Program-made: the position numbers and the translations under genes
Notes under the pieces: model-generated
The model's database searches: none
What the model was told of the DNA's origin: nothing
The model's input: the letters and a program-made list of their open reading frames with translations, nothing else
Source: Diphasiastrum complanatum
Lineage: Eukaryota > Streptophyta > Lycopodiopsida > Lycopodiales > Lycopodiaceae
DNA length: 64,000 nucleotides
Direction: 5' to 3'
Assembly: GCA_029204225.1 (NCBI GenBank)
Contig: CM055094.1
Span: forward strand, 67,356,536 to 67,420,535
Part shown: one piece after another, positions 1 to 11,989 of the stretch
How the letters are laid out: every line of letters begins with the position of its first letter
Numbering within the stretch: position 1 is the first letter of the stretch

Positions 1-924
1 GTCTTTTTCTTGAAATTGGCTTCTGCAACATTCATGACTAGAGCTCTTTCGACAAACTGGTTTTTTTGGTAAACATATATTAGCAAAACAGCTTTGTACA
101 TGGTAAAACTTTAGCATGGCTATGCCGACTATTTTTACAACTGGCTAAAAAGCCGCAAAACTTTTTCACAGGCCATTTCTAAGGCCACAACTTTTCTCTA
201 GCCACATTAAGGGCAGGACCCACTTCTAAGTGGACCAGCACTTTTCACTCGGATGTCTTCCATCCTGATGGTATTCAATCTTGACTTCAAGAACATTTGC
301 AAAAGATGGATTGACAGTTTGGCTTCCCAAGCCCCTCTAGCTGTAACTGCATCACTTATGTGGGTGATCTTTCACTGATAAATTGATCAAAGATAGCTCT
401 CTCTGCACCTTCCTGTCATAAGCTCTCATGTTAGCATCAGCCTCACCTTGATGCTCACAATGATGTCCCATAACTTTTTTCGAGTAAAATGAACTTTTCT
501 ATCCATAGTTATAATTTTAACTTATTTTTAAAAATTGAATGGTCGTAACTTGAAAGTTACTTTCATCAATTCTTATAAATTTCATCAGTTTGTTAATAAT
601 ACATAACATTCAGTCAAAGCAAAGTCAGAGCAAACTCGATTCCAACCCAAAATCAAAATCCAATTTTTTGTGATTTAAATACAAAATGAACAATGATCAA
701 TGCAAAGTACACCTTTCTTAAAAAAGTGGATATTTTTGAACAAAGTCTTTTTGAAGCAATCATAAAGTTTTTGTATTAAGTACTTTCTCCTAGAAAGAGC
801 TAGAAATTTGTAGAATGAACTAGCTCTTCTACAAAAGCATCCTTTTTAGTTTTTGCCAGTGGTTTATCAAATTATCAAATCAAATCATTAGAGAGAGAGA
901 GAGAGAGAGTATGTTGAATGATCG
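1..924. other. no gene recognised
   Basis: AT-rich non-coding sequence on both strands. I see no convincing reading frame, RNA gene or element end. The only local structure is a short GA run at its right edge. Confidence 0.5.
890..909. repeat. (GA)10 microsatellite
   Basis: About ten perfect GA units immediately left of the 60-bp tandem repeat. This is the only long simple run here with purines on the plus strand; the six large arrays elsewhere all have CT on that strand. Confidence 0.85.
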
Positions 925-1238
925 TTATGATGGCTTGTTGATCTGCGATGGACCATTCATCACCTTTTTCACTTCAAGAAATGGATCTCTATGCCTTGAA
1001 GGCAGCGAGGGACCATTCTTCATCTCTTTCACTTCATAAAATGGTTTCTTATGCCTTATAGGTAAAGATGGACCAGAAGGAACATTTGTTGATGGTTGAA
1101 GTATGTTACTTAGTTTCCAGACAGCGATGTAAACAATACACCATCGTTTGTATGTAGTTTTTGGTATGCTAGACAATGATGGAACTAGAACTAAGGGATG
1201 ATAGTCATTGTCCCCAGCGATGGGGATAGTTGGCTCAA
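925..1238 (-). CDS. hypothetical ORF with 20-residue tandem repeats
   Basis: An open minus-strand frame of about 100 codons with no ATG, so it is at best an exon or a relic. Its C-terminal part is a tandem repeat with a 20-residue period: GPSLPIRHKKPFYEVKEMKN, then GPSLPSRHRDPFLEVKKVMN, then a partial GPSQINKPS. The DNA period is exactly 60 bp (units at 950-1009 and 1010-1069), so drift has kept phase. The core 'GPSLPxRH' faintly recalls plant SGPS-type secreted peptides such as the PIP/IDA-like families, but no signal peptide is visible and I would not assign a function. The repeats could equally be non-coding. Confidence 0.3.
950..1100. repeat. 60-bp tandem repeat, 2.5 units
   Basis: Units begin with GGACCATTC at 950 and 1010 and with GGACCAGAAGG at 1070. 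Weaker repeats of the 'GATGGA' unit edge can be followed to about 1225. The period is a multiple of three, matching the protein repeat on the minus strand. Confidence 0.75.
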
Positions 1239-1239
1239 T

Positions 1240-2036
1240 AACATTGTTTTTATGAAGTTAATTTGATTCACCTTCTTCCTGGACTGTAGGAAGATCACAT
1301 GCATTTCTATTTTTTCATAGCAACTTTGCTTAAAACAATGCAATTTAATCTACTGTTGTATGAATCTTCAATCATAGTAGTTTAAACTAACTTAAGTATA
1401 ATGTCTTGCTAGTAATTGTAGAAAGTAACAAGTTAAAAAACTCCCTGGGCCCTTATCCATTGATAATAGCTAGCTCGCTGCTCTTGAACGTTGGGATTCT
1501 CCAAGATGTAGTAAGTAGTCTCCATAGTACCATATGAAGTAATTGATTATTGGAGTCTTTTGTCCTCAGTCTTGGACTTGCATTGTCTGCTAAGGATCTC
1601 ATAATACCCAACTCCTCGACATCAATGGGTCACTCAAGACGGTGAGACGCAAAGGATCTATGATCTATCATGAATATCGAATCTTGATTGTCGTCGATTT
1701 ATGCAACTTCATTGATATGAATCTTTAATGATTTCAATTTGCAATAGAATCTTATAGTTCTGGCATAACCTCAAATTTATAGTTGAAAGTTCTAGCATAA
1801 ACAACAAGTAAAACCTCAATTTATTTTCAGATGTTTGAATCAGCCGATTCAAACTTGACCTAACCGATTCGAACTTAACCGCCGATTTGAATCGGTGCAC
1901 AAAACATTGTTGCTGAGAACTCTGTATGTGGACATGTAGGAACATATACATGTTATAGGCTAGGTTGTACACATTATATTGTACATAATAGTCTTATAAC
2001 TTAAGCTAGTGGCTAGATAGTAAGTTCTAATTCAAC
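1240..2036. other. no gene recognised; CCGATTCGAA motif cluster
   Basis: No gene is recognised. At 1836-1895 the palindromic core CCGATTCGAA or a close variant occurs three times, the last as CCGATTTGAATCGG. The repeated motif resembles the palindrome clusters found in LTRs elsewhere in this window, so this may be decayed LTR sequence. Confidence 0.35.
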
Positions 2037-2106
2037 CTACAACCATAGTCCATTAGTGACTAATTAGTATGCTACAACCATAGTCCATTAGTGACTAATC
2101 AATATG
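2037..2106. repeat. 35-bp direct tandem duplication
   Basis: Two adjacent 35-bp units, 2037-2071 and 2072-2106. They differ only at three positions near the end of the unit (TAATTAGTATG versus TAATCAATATG). This is a recent local duplication. Confidence 0.95.
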
Positions 2107-3377
2107 CTATAGAAAAAAAGACTAACGTCTTGAAAAAAACACAATTTTGGCACACTTTGCAAACGTGAAGATGTGATTGCCATGTTTGCAAACCTAGAGA
2201 AGCCTGGGCAGCTACCACATGCATTTTGGGCATTTGCCAAATTTAGCAACTATGTTTGTTGGTAAATAACCAAGTCCACAATTCAAACAACGACATCTTC
2301 TTTTCCCATTACTAGGATGTACTGTCTGACACGCCACTTTCATTGTCTACAAGGATGTCTCCCCTGCCTTAAGCACGTTTTTGAAAGATTCTCTTCTATG
2401 GAGATTTTAAGAGATCACCAATGTGAGAAGTTGTGGCCTCAATTTATGCCCTTGCAAAACAATACAGCAGGAGCATTTAGCTTTTTGGATTAGAAGATCA
2501 TTGCATCTGTCTTATCTGAATTGAGTGAGAAGACTTGGCATTCCACAAAAGGCTTCAAGAGCATCAGGGATGTTGTTGAATTATTTGAATCCTTTCACTA
2601 CATGAAGGGGGTTTTCTAATCACAAAATGCATAGGCTTGGCATTGTCTTGTTGTTGTCTTAAATTATCAATAATCATGGAGCTCGTTAGTGTAATTTGAA
2701 AAGAGTGAAGAGCTGGCAGTCTTGCTTAACTCCAATACTAATAATTCAGCTACAAACCATTTCAAGGTTGAACTTAAGCACATTTTAGAACTATCCCAGA
2801 TCATGGCTAAATTTCTTTGGAAGCCCAAATATATGCTACTCCTAAGTTCTTTCTTGGAAAAATTTGGAATGCCCTTTTGGAAGTCTACAAAGCAGTATTA
2901 GGGTCTCTCAATCTTTTTTGCGATCTACTTAGGCATAGCTTTCAAGATAACTGCTCTAAATAAGTGAAGTTTATATATTCTTTTGTTTCTCCTACTGTTG
3001 CAAAACTATAAGCTATGTAAGTCCAGAAGTTGAGAACTGCCTGTGAACACACGAGAGGCTAACAACACCTCTTATTTTCCTTCTGTTGCAGGAATATTTA
3101 CTATTTCAGTCAGCAAACTGGGAAGCTTGAGCATCTCATGAAAGTAAGTTCTTGGAATTGTATATGATGTTCTAGCTTATGCTATGGAATTATTCAGCCC
3201 ATGGATTCTTTTGTTAAGTAAGGTCTTTCTTTGAACCATATCTGGATGTGCTATGACAGTCTGGGAAGTTTTTAGTGTTGGAAATTTCTAATCATTGCGA
3301 CCAAACGTATAGCTTTATAGGATTCTATGTACATAGTGCACATAGTGGTCTAAGCTGGTGTAGTGACTTAATCTATT
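2107..3377. other. no gene recognised; one weak exon candidate
   Basis: Non-coding overall. At 3092-3143 a 52-bp segment is bounded by a good acceptor (TTCTGTTGCAG) and donor (GTAAGT) and is open in one frame (NIYYFSQQTGKLEHLMK). I see no partner exons, so it may be a captured gene fragment or chance. Confidence 0.25.
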
Positions 3378-3504
3378 AGGTAATGGCCATTGGGAGGGCC
3401 ATTACCATAAATAATTCGGGACCCGAGCAACGAGTGGCGGAGGTCACGAGCTACCAGGGGATTGAATTATTTATGGTAATGGCCCGACCAATGGACCATT
3501 ACCT
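3378..3504. repeat. inverted repeat / long hairpin
   Basis: Left arm 3378-3417 and right arm 3464-3504 are reverse complements over about 40 nt, with two mismatches and one single-base bulge. They enclose a 46-nt loop. The arms begin AGGTAATGGCC and end ...CCATTACCT. The size and pairing fit a foldback MITE or a small-RNA-type hairpin. No coding potential. Confidence 0.85.
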
Positions 3505-3557
3505 GACGTAATTGATATATTCCATTGATTTTATGGTGTCTCTTGTTTCTGTACACA

Positions 3558-4036
<479 letters not shown>

Positions 4037-4101
4037 ACCCAACAATTTCAAAATAAAAAAAAATGAAAAAGATTGACCAAAGAACAATATGCTTGAAAAA
4101 T

Positions 4102-4361
4102 CCAACACTCCCAATTCTAGGAAAGTGTGTAGCCCTTGTTTTCTTCCGTTAAAGACATGGTTCAAATGTTTTTTGTTGGAAGATAAGTTTCACAAGTGCC
4201 GTAGGGATGAAGCATGTGGTGACATTTTGGAATATGATATAATCGTGTGGTTCGAGAGTTTTGATTAGCACTCTATAATGTTTTTTCTTTTTTTCTCTTC
4301 ATGTGTGTGTGTGTTTGTGTGTGCATGCATGCGTGTGTGTGTTTCATGCTACTAGTTTGAC
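4102..4361 (+). repeat. dispersed repeat, copy 1
   Basis: Non-coding segment whose reverse complement recurs at 38868-39163. Shared landmarks are CCAACACTCCCAATTCTAGG, GGTTCAAATGTTTTTTGTTGG, GCACTCTATAATGTT and a TG-rich tract followed by GTTTCATGCTACT. Both copies sit beside CT arrays. Copy 1 ends where CACTA copy 1 begins. The element type is not recognised. Confidence 0.75.
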
Positions 4362-6702
4362 TAATGCATCTAAGTCTAGCTCATCTTCCTCTTCGCAAAC
4401 AAGTTCCAACAATAAAAATGAGCTTCTTGCAATTAATGAAGAATTTGAAGACATGCTGGATGCTATGTACGAGAATAATAGTGTAGCTAGACACAATGAA
4501 CAAGATGAGGAGGCACTGTTGTCTAAAGAAGAAAAGAAATTGTGACAAGAATCAAAGACAACATTGTACCCTATAGCGAAGACATCTCTTTTGGCGACTT
4601 CTCTACTTCTATTAAATCTTCAAGCCAAATATAGATGGAGTGACCAAAGCATGGATTTTGACAGTATATTAGGGTGCATAGAATATGAACAGGGTCAAAA
4701 TTTGTGGAGGTGATAAAATGGAAGATCAGGGTTATTATGTCTGCAGACAAACTCGTGAATTTTGATATACCTGTTTGGTTGAAAAAAAAAATGTCACTTG
4801 GGTCACTTCTTTCAAAGAAAATGCCCAAGTTGATACTTTGTTGCTTCTCCCCAGCTTGATAGAAGTTGCTCTGCAACTCGTTGAGGACTTGGAGAGAAGT
4901 CTCGTGCTATGTGAAGGTAAAAAGCAAGCAAGCATACACACAAACACGGAAGCCAAAAAAAGCAAAACGAAATGAAAGCTAGATAGAAAAAACCTTAAAA
5001 AGTGGCAATGGCGCCAATGTTGGAGGTATTTCTAGTTTACGCGATGGCTAGATCTAGTCATGGGTGTAGTATAGTGTAGAGAGGATTGTCCACCTTTTAA
5101 GAACCTACCAAAGCTTTCAAATGGAAATAAACAAACAAGAACGGGAGCACCAAGGCTTTTCCAACTGGTGCTCGATTCGGAAATTGAAGAAAGAAAATGT
5201 TTCTAACTACATAGCCTTGCTAGCTTTTTAGCCCTCTGTCTGACATGAAACACGAAGACGAATGGTTCGCGAACACAAAAGTCAAAGGAGACGAGCATCA
5301 TTATTTGAGTGTTTTTTTTCCTCTACTTTTCATATTTACTCTGTTCACAATTTGAACATTTAATAATATTGTTTTAATAGAATTTATATTTGCCATATAC
5401 AGACTATTGAAAAACAAAATTCTCCCAAAAGAGAATGTCATGCCTGAGACAAGAGATGAGGTACGAAAAATGCTCACTAACATCGGGATGGACTACAAGC
5501 AATATCATGCATGCCCAAAGGATTCTATTTTATATCGAGGAAGGTACGAATCACTCAAGAGATCTCCCATTTGTGATACTCCTCGATATAGAGATGATTT
5601 GCAAGGGGCAACCATTCCGTGCAAAGTTTTACAACATTTTCCAGTAATTCCATGATTGCAACGTTTATTTCGTTGCAAATCTCTTGCACTACTTATGGAC
5701 TGGCATGCACACCATACTTCTACAGATGGGATGATGAGGGTACCTTCAAATTCACCTGATTTAACCATTTGTGATTTTTCGATGGATGTTCTTTATGGAA
5801 AGATACATGAAAGTCTTAAAAGGTTTTGTGCATCAAAAGGCAATGCCTGAAGGTAGCATGTCAGAGGGATGGTTAGTACATGAATCTCTCTTTTATGTTA
5901 CTAAAATTTTGCACCAACTACATCCATCTGCTCCACTATTGTGGCATAAGGAGGAAGCCAAAGAGGTAACAAGTGAAAAACCTCAAGGGATGGGAAAGGT
6001 CCATAGGTTGACACCCTTCCAACGAGAAAAAATCTCTACATTCATGCTTTATAATTGTGGAGTTATGGATAAATGGTTAGGCCTATATGAAGAAGAGAAA
6101 AAAGGGAGGGCATTGTCTAGAAAGTGCCAACGACAGAATAGAGGTAGACACATGGCCACAAGTTTACATGACGTTGAGCCATTTCCCAAGCAATGCACAA
6201 TAGAGTGGATGCGTGGCACACTACAAAAAGCAACAAAAGAGGGACAAAAATTATCAAACGCAAAATGGGACTTTGCAAGATGATGCAAATGGAAGGTATT
6301 ATTCTTGAGATACTTTATTATTAGAACATTCTTGTTTATAACAATATTTGTTTAATCATTTTGAAATACCATGTTCATTCAGAATGATTATTTATGAGAT
6401 TCGTGTTTGTCATGTGGCAGTGCAAAATGTATAATGCCATATGGGCTTTCGGTTTCCACTTTCGTGTTGAAAGGATTGATAACAAGAGACGGACACACGA
6501 TTGTCGTGTAATAGCATCTTTCCAACAAGAAAGTCAAATCATTGCACAAGATCGGAATCCCATCACAGGAGACATAGAATACATAGGAACTATGCAAAAT
6601 ATTAATGATGTGTCATTTGGTAAAAGTGGACGCTATTTTTTATTTGATGTGAAATGGTTCAAGGTAGTTTGTAGAGGGCCAAATGCAACCATAAAATCGG
6701 AT
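4362..6702 (+). pseudogene. CACTA (En/Spm) TNP2-like transposase, copy 1, degenerate
   Basis: Relic of a TNP2-like transposase, the protein that binds and cuts CACTA element ends. Blocks in order: an acidic Ser-rich N-terminal part (4368-4545); the 'YRWSDQS' block, then an intron with acceptor ATATACAG before 5402; the N-terminal core (5402-5655, GMDYKQYHACPKDSILY); DWHAHHTSTDGMMRVPS (to 5750); a DUF4218-like block (5780-6283, WMFFMERYMK, PEGSMSEGWLVHESLFYV); and a DUF4216-like block (6394-6700, DRNPITGDIEYIGTMQN). Breaks: TGA at 5653-5655, a 641-bp insertion, an internal deletion near 5755-5770 that removes the catalytic centre, and 3' truncation near 6702. Same family as the copy at 60.07-64.0 kb. 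Confidence 0.9.
4653..5293. mobile_element. 641-bp insertion inside CACTA copy 1
   Basis: The segment is absent from the related copy at 63.5 kb, where the flanking sequence is continuous. AGCAT occurs at 4648-4652 and again at 5294-5298, as expected for a 5-bp target duplication. The ends show only a weak inverted match (ATTTTGAC / GTCAAAGG). A short open stretch inside (VDTLLLLPSLIEVALQLVED) ends at a GTAAAA donor-like site and could be a captured exon. The element class is not recognised. Confidence 0.65.
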
Positions 6703-8500
6703 CTTGAGCTTGATCTATTTTCGAGATCCAAACTAGATCCAAACCTAGCTCAATTTACTATAGATTTGATTAAAACTAGTGTCCTCCTTGATCTCAACTC
6801 ACAAGAAGGGTGAAACCACCTATACTGAACCAAAAGCACTTTATAACACACAAATGTCTTACAAATAAAGCCTTTTAAATTCAGGTTGAATCACAATGAC
6901 ATATTCAATCACAAACCTATCCAAAGTTGAGTAGAATAGAAACACATTTTTCACTAGTTTTGCATTTCTAGATGAAAAATCATCAAAACACTTGATCTGA
7001 ACCTAAGAGGTGTATTTTAGGACCTTAAGAAGCCTAAGAACGACCTAATTAATCTCTCAAATGGCTGATCCAAACTTCTAAAGAGTGGTGGCATTCAAAT
7101 CCTTTTGAAAATATATATCACAAGACATGTACTCCAAGATTCAATGCATAAGAGCTTTCTAATTTGGTTTGGTTGAATGGAAATGGGTCAATCTCGGTTC
7201 TTGAAGCTATAACTCAGCAAAACAAGCTCCTTTGAGCTATTCTCACTCAAATAAAACCAAATTTGGAGGTACGATCACTAGATTAGCAACTAGTAGCAAG
7301 GACAAAGCCAATACTTGAGATAATCAAATATAAATCTCACTTTTGATTAGGATCTAATAATGAATCCCAATCAATCCTAAAAGTGATGGAGGATGCGCAA
7401 GTCAAACATCTAGATCCAAACTATGAGCTAGAATCAGGACTAGTTACCAAAACTAGCAAATTTGGCATTTAACTCCACATTAGGCACATAGATTTGATCA
7501 AATGAACCAAAGTAAAATACATCAAGCTTCTCAGAACTATAAACAAGTTCAGTAACTTTTAATACAAGCAATTAATGCATAAAAACACTCACATCCAATA
7601 GCTAGAACTTGCCACCAAAAGACAATGATGATAGAAGTAGGAAAACTCGATTTTTTGATGTTTGGATGGAAATCCATCATACATTTATACTTTTCAAGCT
7701 CGAATCTGAGCACATTAGGGCACCTCTGAACTTAGCATACTCTAATCCTAATATATACCCTAATAGGTCATTGGATCCACCCTAACATGGGGTCAAGATC
7801 TTGAGATCCAAAAACAATGTGAAGCATGCTATTTTTAGATCCTAGAATTTCTCTAGCCTATCCAAACACATTTTTGCCTCATTTCAAAGATGATACAATG
7901 TAATATGAGGAATGAACTTATTGGAAAGCATACTATGTGATTTGGTACGTGCAGCATCTATTTACATGGCCATCTTGCCAATTACAATGCATGTGACCAA
8001 AATTGGCCAAGCTAGAATTGTGAAATTTTAATACAAAAAACTTGAATAATGCAATGGTCTTGAATAACTTCCACTAACAACATTCTCTCCATGAAATAAG
8101 AAGCTATTACATTCTCCTTTGCAAATATGTCATAAATTGTCCAAAGCATACTATCAACAATCAATCACACCACCATCGCCACTAGGCCAAATTTCTCAAG
8201 ACAACTAGCTATTCACAAAAGAAATCTTTGTTGTTAATCTACTCCTTTACGACAATCATTTCTTGCATCAAGCATGCACAATATGGAATTAATTTTTTGC
8301 CCTATCACCAAGCAACAACAATATTTATATCTACAATGTCATGACCAATCCAAAAAAGAATTATAAATGACTTTATCCTCTTGATTGTAAAAAAAATGCT
8401 TATCAAACTTCAAATATGTGAACATTCTTATGAAAATAAAAACTCTCGCACATTTGAAATACTTTACTAGAAATTTAATATTTTGATAGATGTTTGTTCA
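6703..8500. other. no gene recognised
   Basis: AT-rich non-coding DNA between the two plus-strand CACTA relics. I see no frame, terminal repeat or RNA gene. The CACTA homology stops abruptly at 6702, so this is either a different element or the original flank. Confidence 0.45.
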
Positions 8501-8504
8501 GCTC

Positions 8505-10300
8505 ATCAGACGGAGAATCTAGTGACGAGGGTAGAAATGTCAATAAGGTAAGTCAATATACCATATTCTACAATGATTATTTGCAAGTTAAGTATAATTA
8601 TCGATTTTTGCAAGGAACAATGTAATTACAATTTTTTGTAGGCCAATTATTATCAAGAACGAATGTGGTGCACCTGCGTTAGATGCGATGAGCAAGTGAT
8701 GCATCAAAGATGCACTGTCAATTATCACTTGTGGAAGTATGGAAGTAGAGCGGATGGTCGAACATCAAATCTAGAATAGATTGAGGTTTGCTTTAAAAGA
8801 TAACGCACTTGTTGCATTTATTTTATATATTTTAATACAAGAATATCTAGGTAATTATTGACTTGTTTAAATGACACATTCTTTGTCGGCTTGTTTAGAC
8901 ACACCATCGAATGCGATTCTTGATCCGTCTGTATTAAATTCCAAGCGAAGAAAAGTCTTGATACAAATGAGGGACCAAATAATGAAACAAATAGAAGAAG
9001 GCACTAGTGGATTGCTGCAGACATCTGATGAGGAAGACGTTGTAGTTGAAGATAATGATACTGAGGTACTACACGATGAAGCAGTGCATGGCTTGTCTGA
9101 ATCATATTTTACAACCAACAATGAACGCGCACACTCAACGGGTGGAGAGAACGTGATGATGAAAACGAGATATTACTACGCAAAGAAGCCAACACTCCCT
9201 TGTATCTAGGAGCATCTTTTCCTCGACTGGCAACAACACTTCTCTTTCTAAACTTACAAGTTACGTACAAATGGAGTTTTAATGTTACGTTTGTTCAGGT
9301 ATGCATAAACCATAAACACATTATACTGTTTGTTAGAATTTAGGGTTATGCATTCATTTTTACAAACACAATATTATTTTGTAGTTTATTACAAAAAATA
9401 CTTCCAAAAGACAATGTGATGTCGAGAACGTGAAAAGAAGCTTGGAATGGATTACAAAAAGATTCATGCATGTCCAAATGACCACATTTTATATTGGGGT
9501 GTGCATTCAGAGAAAGATCAATGTCCAACATGTGGCACATCACCATACAGAACAGACGTTCAAGAATCAAGTGTGCCACATAAAGTGTTACGTCATTTTC
9601 ATTTCATTCCACGACTACAGCGTTTGTTTCAATGCAGGTCTTTGGCACAACTAGTAGATTGGCATGCTAAAAATCAATCTACGGATGATGTTATGCGGGT
9701 ACCAAGTGACTCACCTGCGTGGAAACATATTGATGAGCAATGGTCCGAGTTCAAAAATGAACCTCGTGATTTACAATTTGATTTATCAATGGATGGCATA
9801 AATCCTTTCGATGTTTGAGCCTCAACATGATCCCGGTGGCCAGTTTTTCTTGTTAATTATAATATTCCTCCATGGCTAAGTATAAAGACGGGACATTTGT
9901 TTCTAGCTCTATTGGTTCCAGGAAAATACAAGATTAAGAACTTGGATGTTTACCTCAAACCATTGATTGAAGAATTGTCCAAGCTTTGGAATGGTGTCGA
10001 TGTGTATGACATCTCAAGGCCTTTGCAAGAAAGAAATTTCACTCTTCGTGGAATTTTAATGTGGACAATGCATGATTATCCCGATTTGAGTGAATGTTCA
10101 GGTATGATTAACTTCATTGTTAATAATAATCATTTGTTCTCGCAATATATTACATCTCATAAATATATTCGAACTTTCTAATGCAATCATAAATGCAGGT
10201 TTTACAACATCTGTAAAGCATGCTACATATGTGGGCCAAATTTGGAAAGCTGTCATAGTACAAATTTTTTGAGGAAAGTTGTATACAAAAATCATCAAAA
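8505..10300 (+). pseudogene. CACTA (En/Spm) TNP2-like transposase, copy 2, divergent family
   Basis: A second, distinct TNP2-like transposase. Visible blocks: SSSDGESSDEGRN then a GTAAGT donor; after a TTTTTTGTAG acceptor, a Cys-rich DNA-binding-type block (8642-8777, WCTCVRCDEQVMHQRC); an acidic block (8874-9150); the 'LYLGASFPRLATTLL' block (to 9297); GMDYKKIHACPNDHILYWG (9447 on); CPTCGTSPYRTDVQ; the junction block FIPRLQRLFQCRSLAQLVDWHA; NYNIPPWLSIKTGHLFLALL; and PLIEELSKLWNGVDVYDISR (to 10100). Frameshifts near 9150 and a stop near 9430 break it. At the position of the nonsense TGA in copies 1 and 3 this copy has the Arg codon CGA. The C-terminal domains are missing. Confidence 0.88.
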
Positions 10301-11980
10301 ATACCTACCCATCGATCATCTTTTTCGGACAAACCAAAGGCGAGCTTAAGGAAGACCGGAAGATGGCCCTCTAATCACACCTACACCCATCTGAATGGTG
10401 ATTACCATTGTGTAGTAGCAAGTTTTGGCTTGCAAAACTATGATTTGGTACTCTTGCAATCAAGCGCTGCCTCAAGGAGCAGTAGTGGGCACCTTTACAT
10501 GTATTTTTTCTACCTCTGATTGAGTTATGGTTGGCGCTGGACAGCGATCCAGATGTAGGCAAAAAAATATAATTGATTATGTTTGATGAGTAATCGCTGG
10601 CCAGCGCTCTCTCTGTAGCGGAATTGGCCGTTGGCCGGCACTTCTTTTTTAGTAGAAATTCCATTATGCTACTACGATGAAGCATAGCCTTGCATGCATG
10701 CATAACTCCACGCATTTTGCAGTATGTAATGATTGCAAAAGTGCGATGGACCGTTGTCTTTACTTATTGTTTTCACTGATACCAATGATGAATGCTTATA
10801 TGTGGTTGATAAGAGCAATCCTGCTACTCCATTGGCTGTAACTTGCTATGATTGGTTGCTCTGGATGATTGCTCTGGTAGTATGATAGAAACTATGATGA
10901 TTGTTGCCTCTGATAAAGAGTAGAATGGCTTCTAAAGAGTGTAGCATGAAGAAAGCTTGGCTTGATTGGTTTTAGCCTGAGAAGACATGTGCACAAAACA
11001 TGATAATTTGTATGATGTGGATATTGTGGGGAAGGAAATGCTTTTGAAAAAGTTGAATGATAAGTTAATAATCTGCGACAAATGATGGATTAACTACTGT
11101 TAAATAATATGAGGGTGGTAGAAGTACTCTAAGCTTAACACAATAATTTCGGTTTGAATCTTCTAGCACGTAGGTGATTTGTTAAAACAGCAGAAGATGG
11201 ATAATTTGCAAGAGATGACTTCGTCTATCATTAAGGTACGATGCTATATGAAATTGCACCAATACAATGGGTAGCCTTACTCGTTACAACAAGAAATCTT
11301 ATCCATGCGTCATAATACTAAAATTGCTTCCTTTAATAATAGTAGCTAATAAAGTTAGAAAAGTCTGATCTTATGTACGTTAAAATAGACATGAGCTTCT
11401 AGTTTTTATTTAATTAAGTTCGCTTGCATCCTGTGTCCTAGTGTTGTTTGTAAGGTCACATACTCATATAGAGCTTGACAATGGTACACTTGAATGGCAT
11501 GGATTTGCCCAAATTGTTTGGTGTTTGGACTCTCGGAAAACCGTTACGGAATATCCATGGGGGCTAGCATAGCACGAAGGTGTCTAGCACCTAACGCTAT
11601 GACCATAGTCATATCTCTGTCCATAAGTATAGTGAAGGATAGTTGCTTATAGGTAAAATGTAAATGTGAACCTAATACATTTTTTTTGCTCTTGTACTGA
11701 TCAGTATGACTTGTGCCCTGATACGGCTTCGTTAAAGGGCAGAATGTATTGCTTAGTTATGAAGTAAATGATTGAGAAGATTGGGCGTACTTTTTATAAA
11801 TGCAATTTAGCTGATAAAGTAGTGAATCTTGTTTCAGGCATGGATAACAACTGATGCTCAGCTATGACACCTGTCTTCCTCACGCGACTAACTTGTGCAG
11901 TTTTGTTGTGTGGGATGGTGGCAGGTAACAACTAGGTGTCTTAAAACTTGCTTTGCTTTATGGTACTTTGTATTGTTATA
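10301..11980. other. no gene recognised; small inverted repeat at 10533-10608
   Basis: Non-coding DNA. A 16-bp inverted repeat (10533-10548 with 10593-10608, 14/16 paired, 44-nt loop; core CGCTGGCCAGCG) is the only clear structure. No element ends found. Confidence 0.4.
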
Positions 11981-11989
11981 CTTTATAAA

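Noticed and set aside
3092-3143. 52-bp exon-like segment
   Set aside because: Good splice sites and one open frame, but too short and without partner exons to call a gene.
5435-5647. 70-codon frame (and its counterpart at 63131-63343) as a conserved protein
   Set aside because: It is an out-of-frame reading of the CACTA transposase core; similarity between the copies follows from DNA identity.
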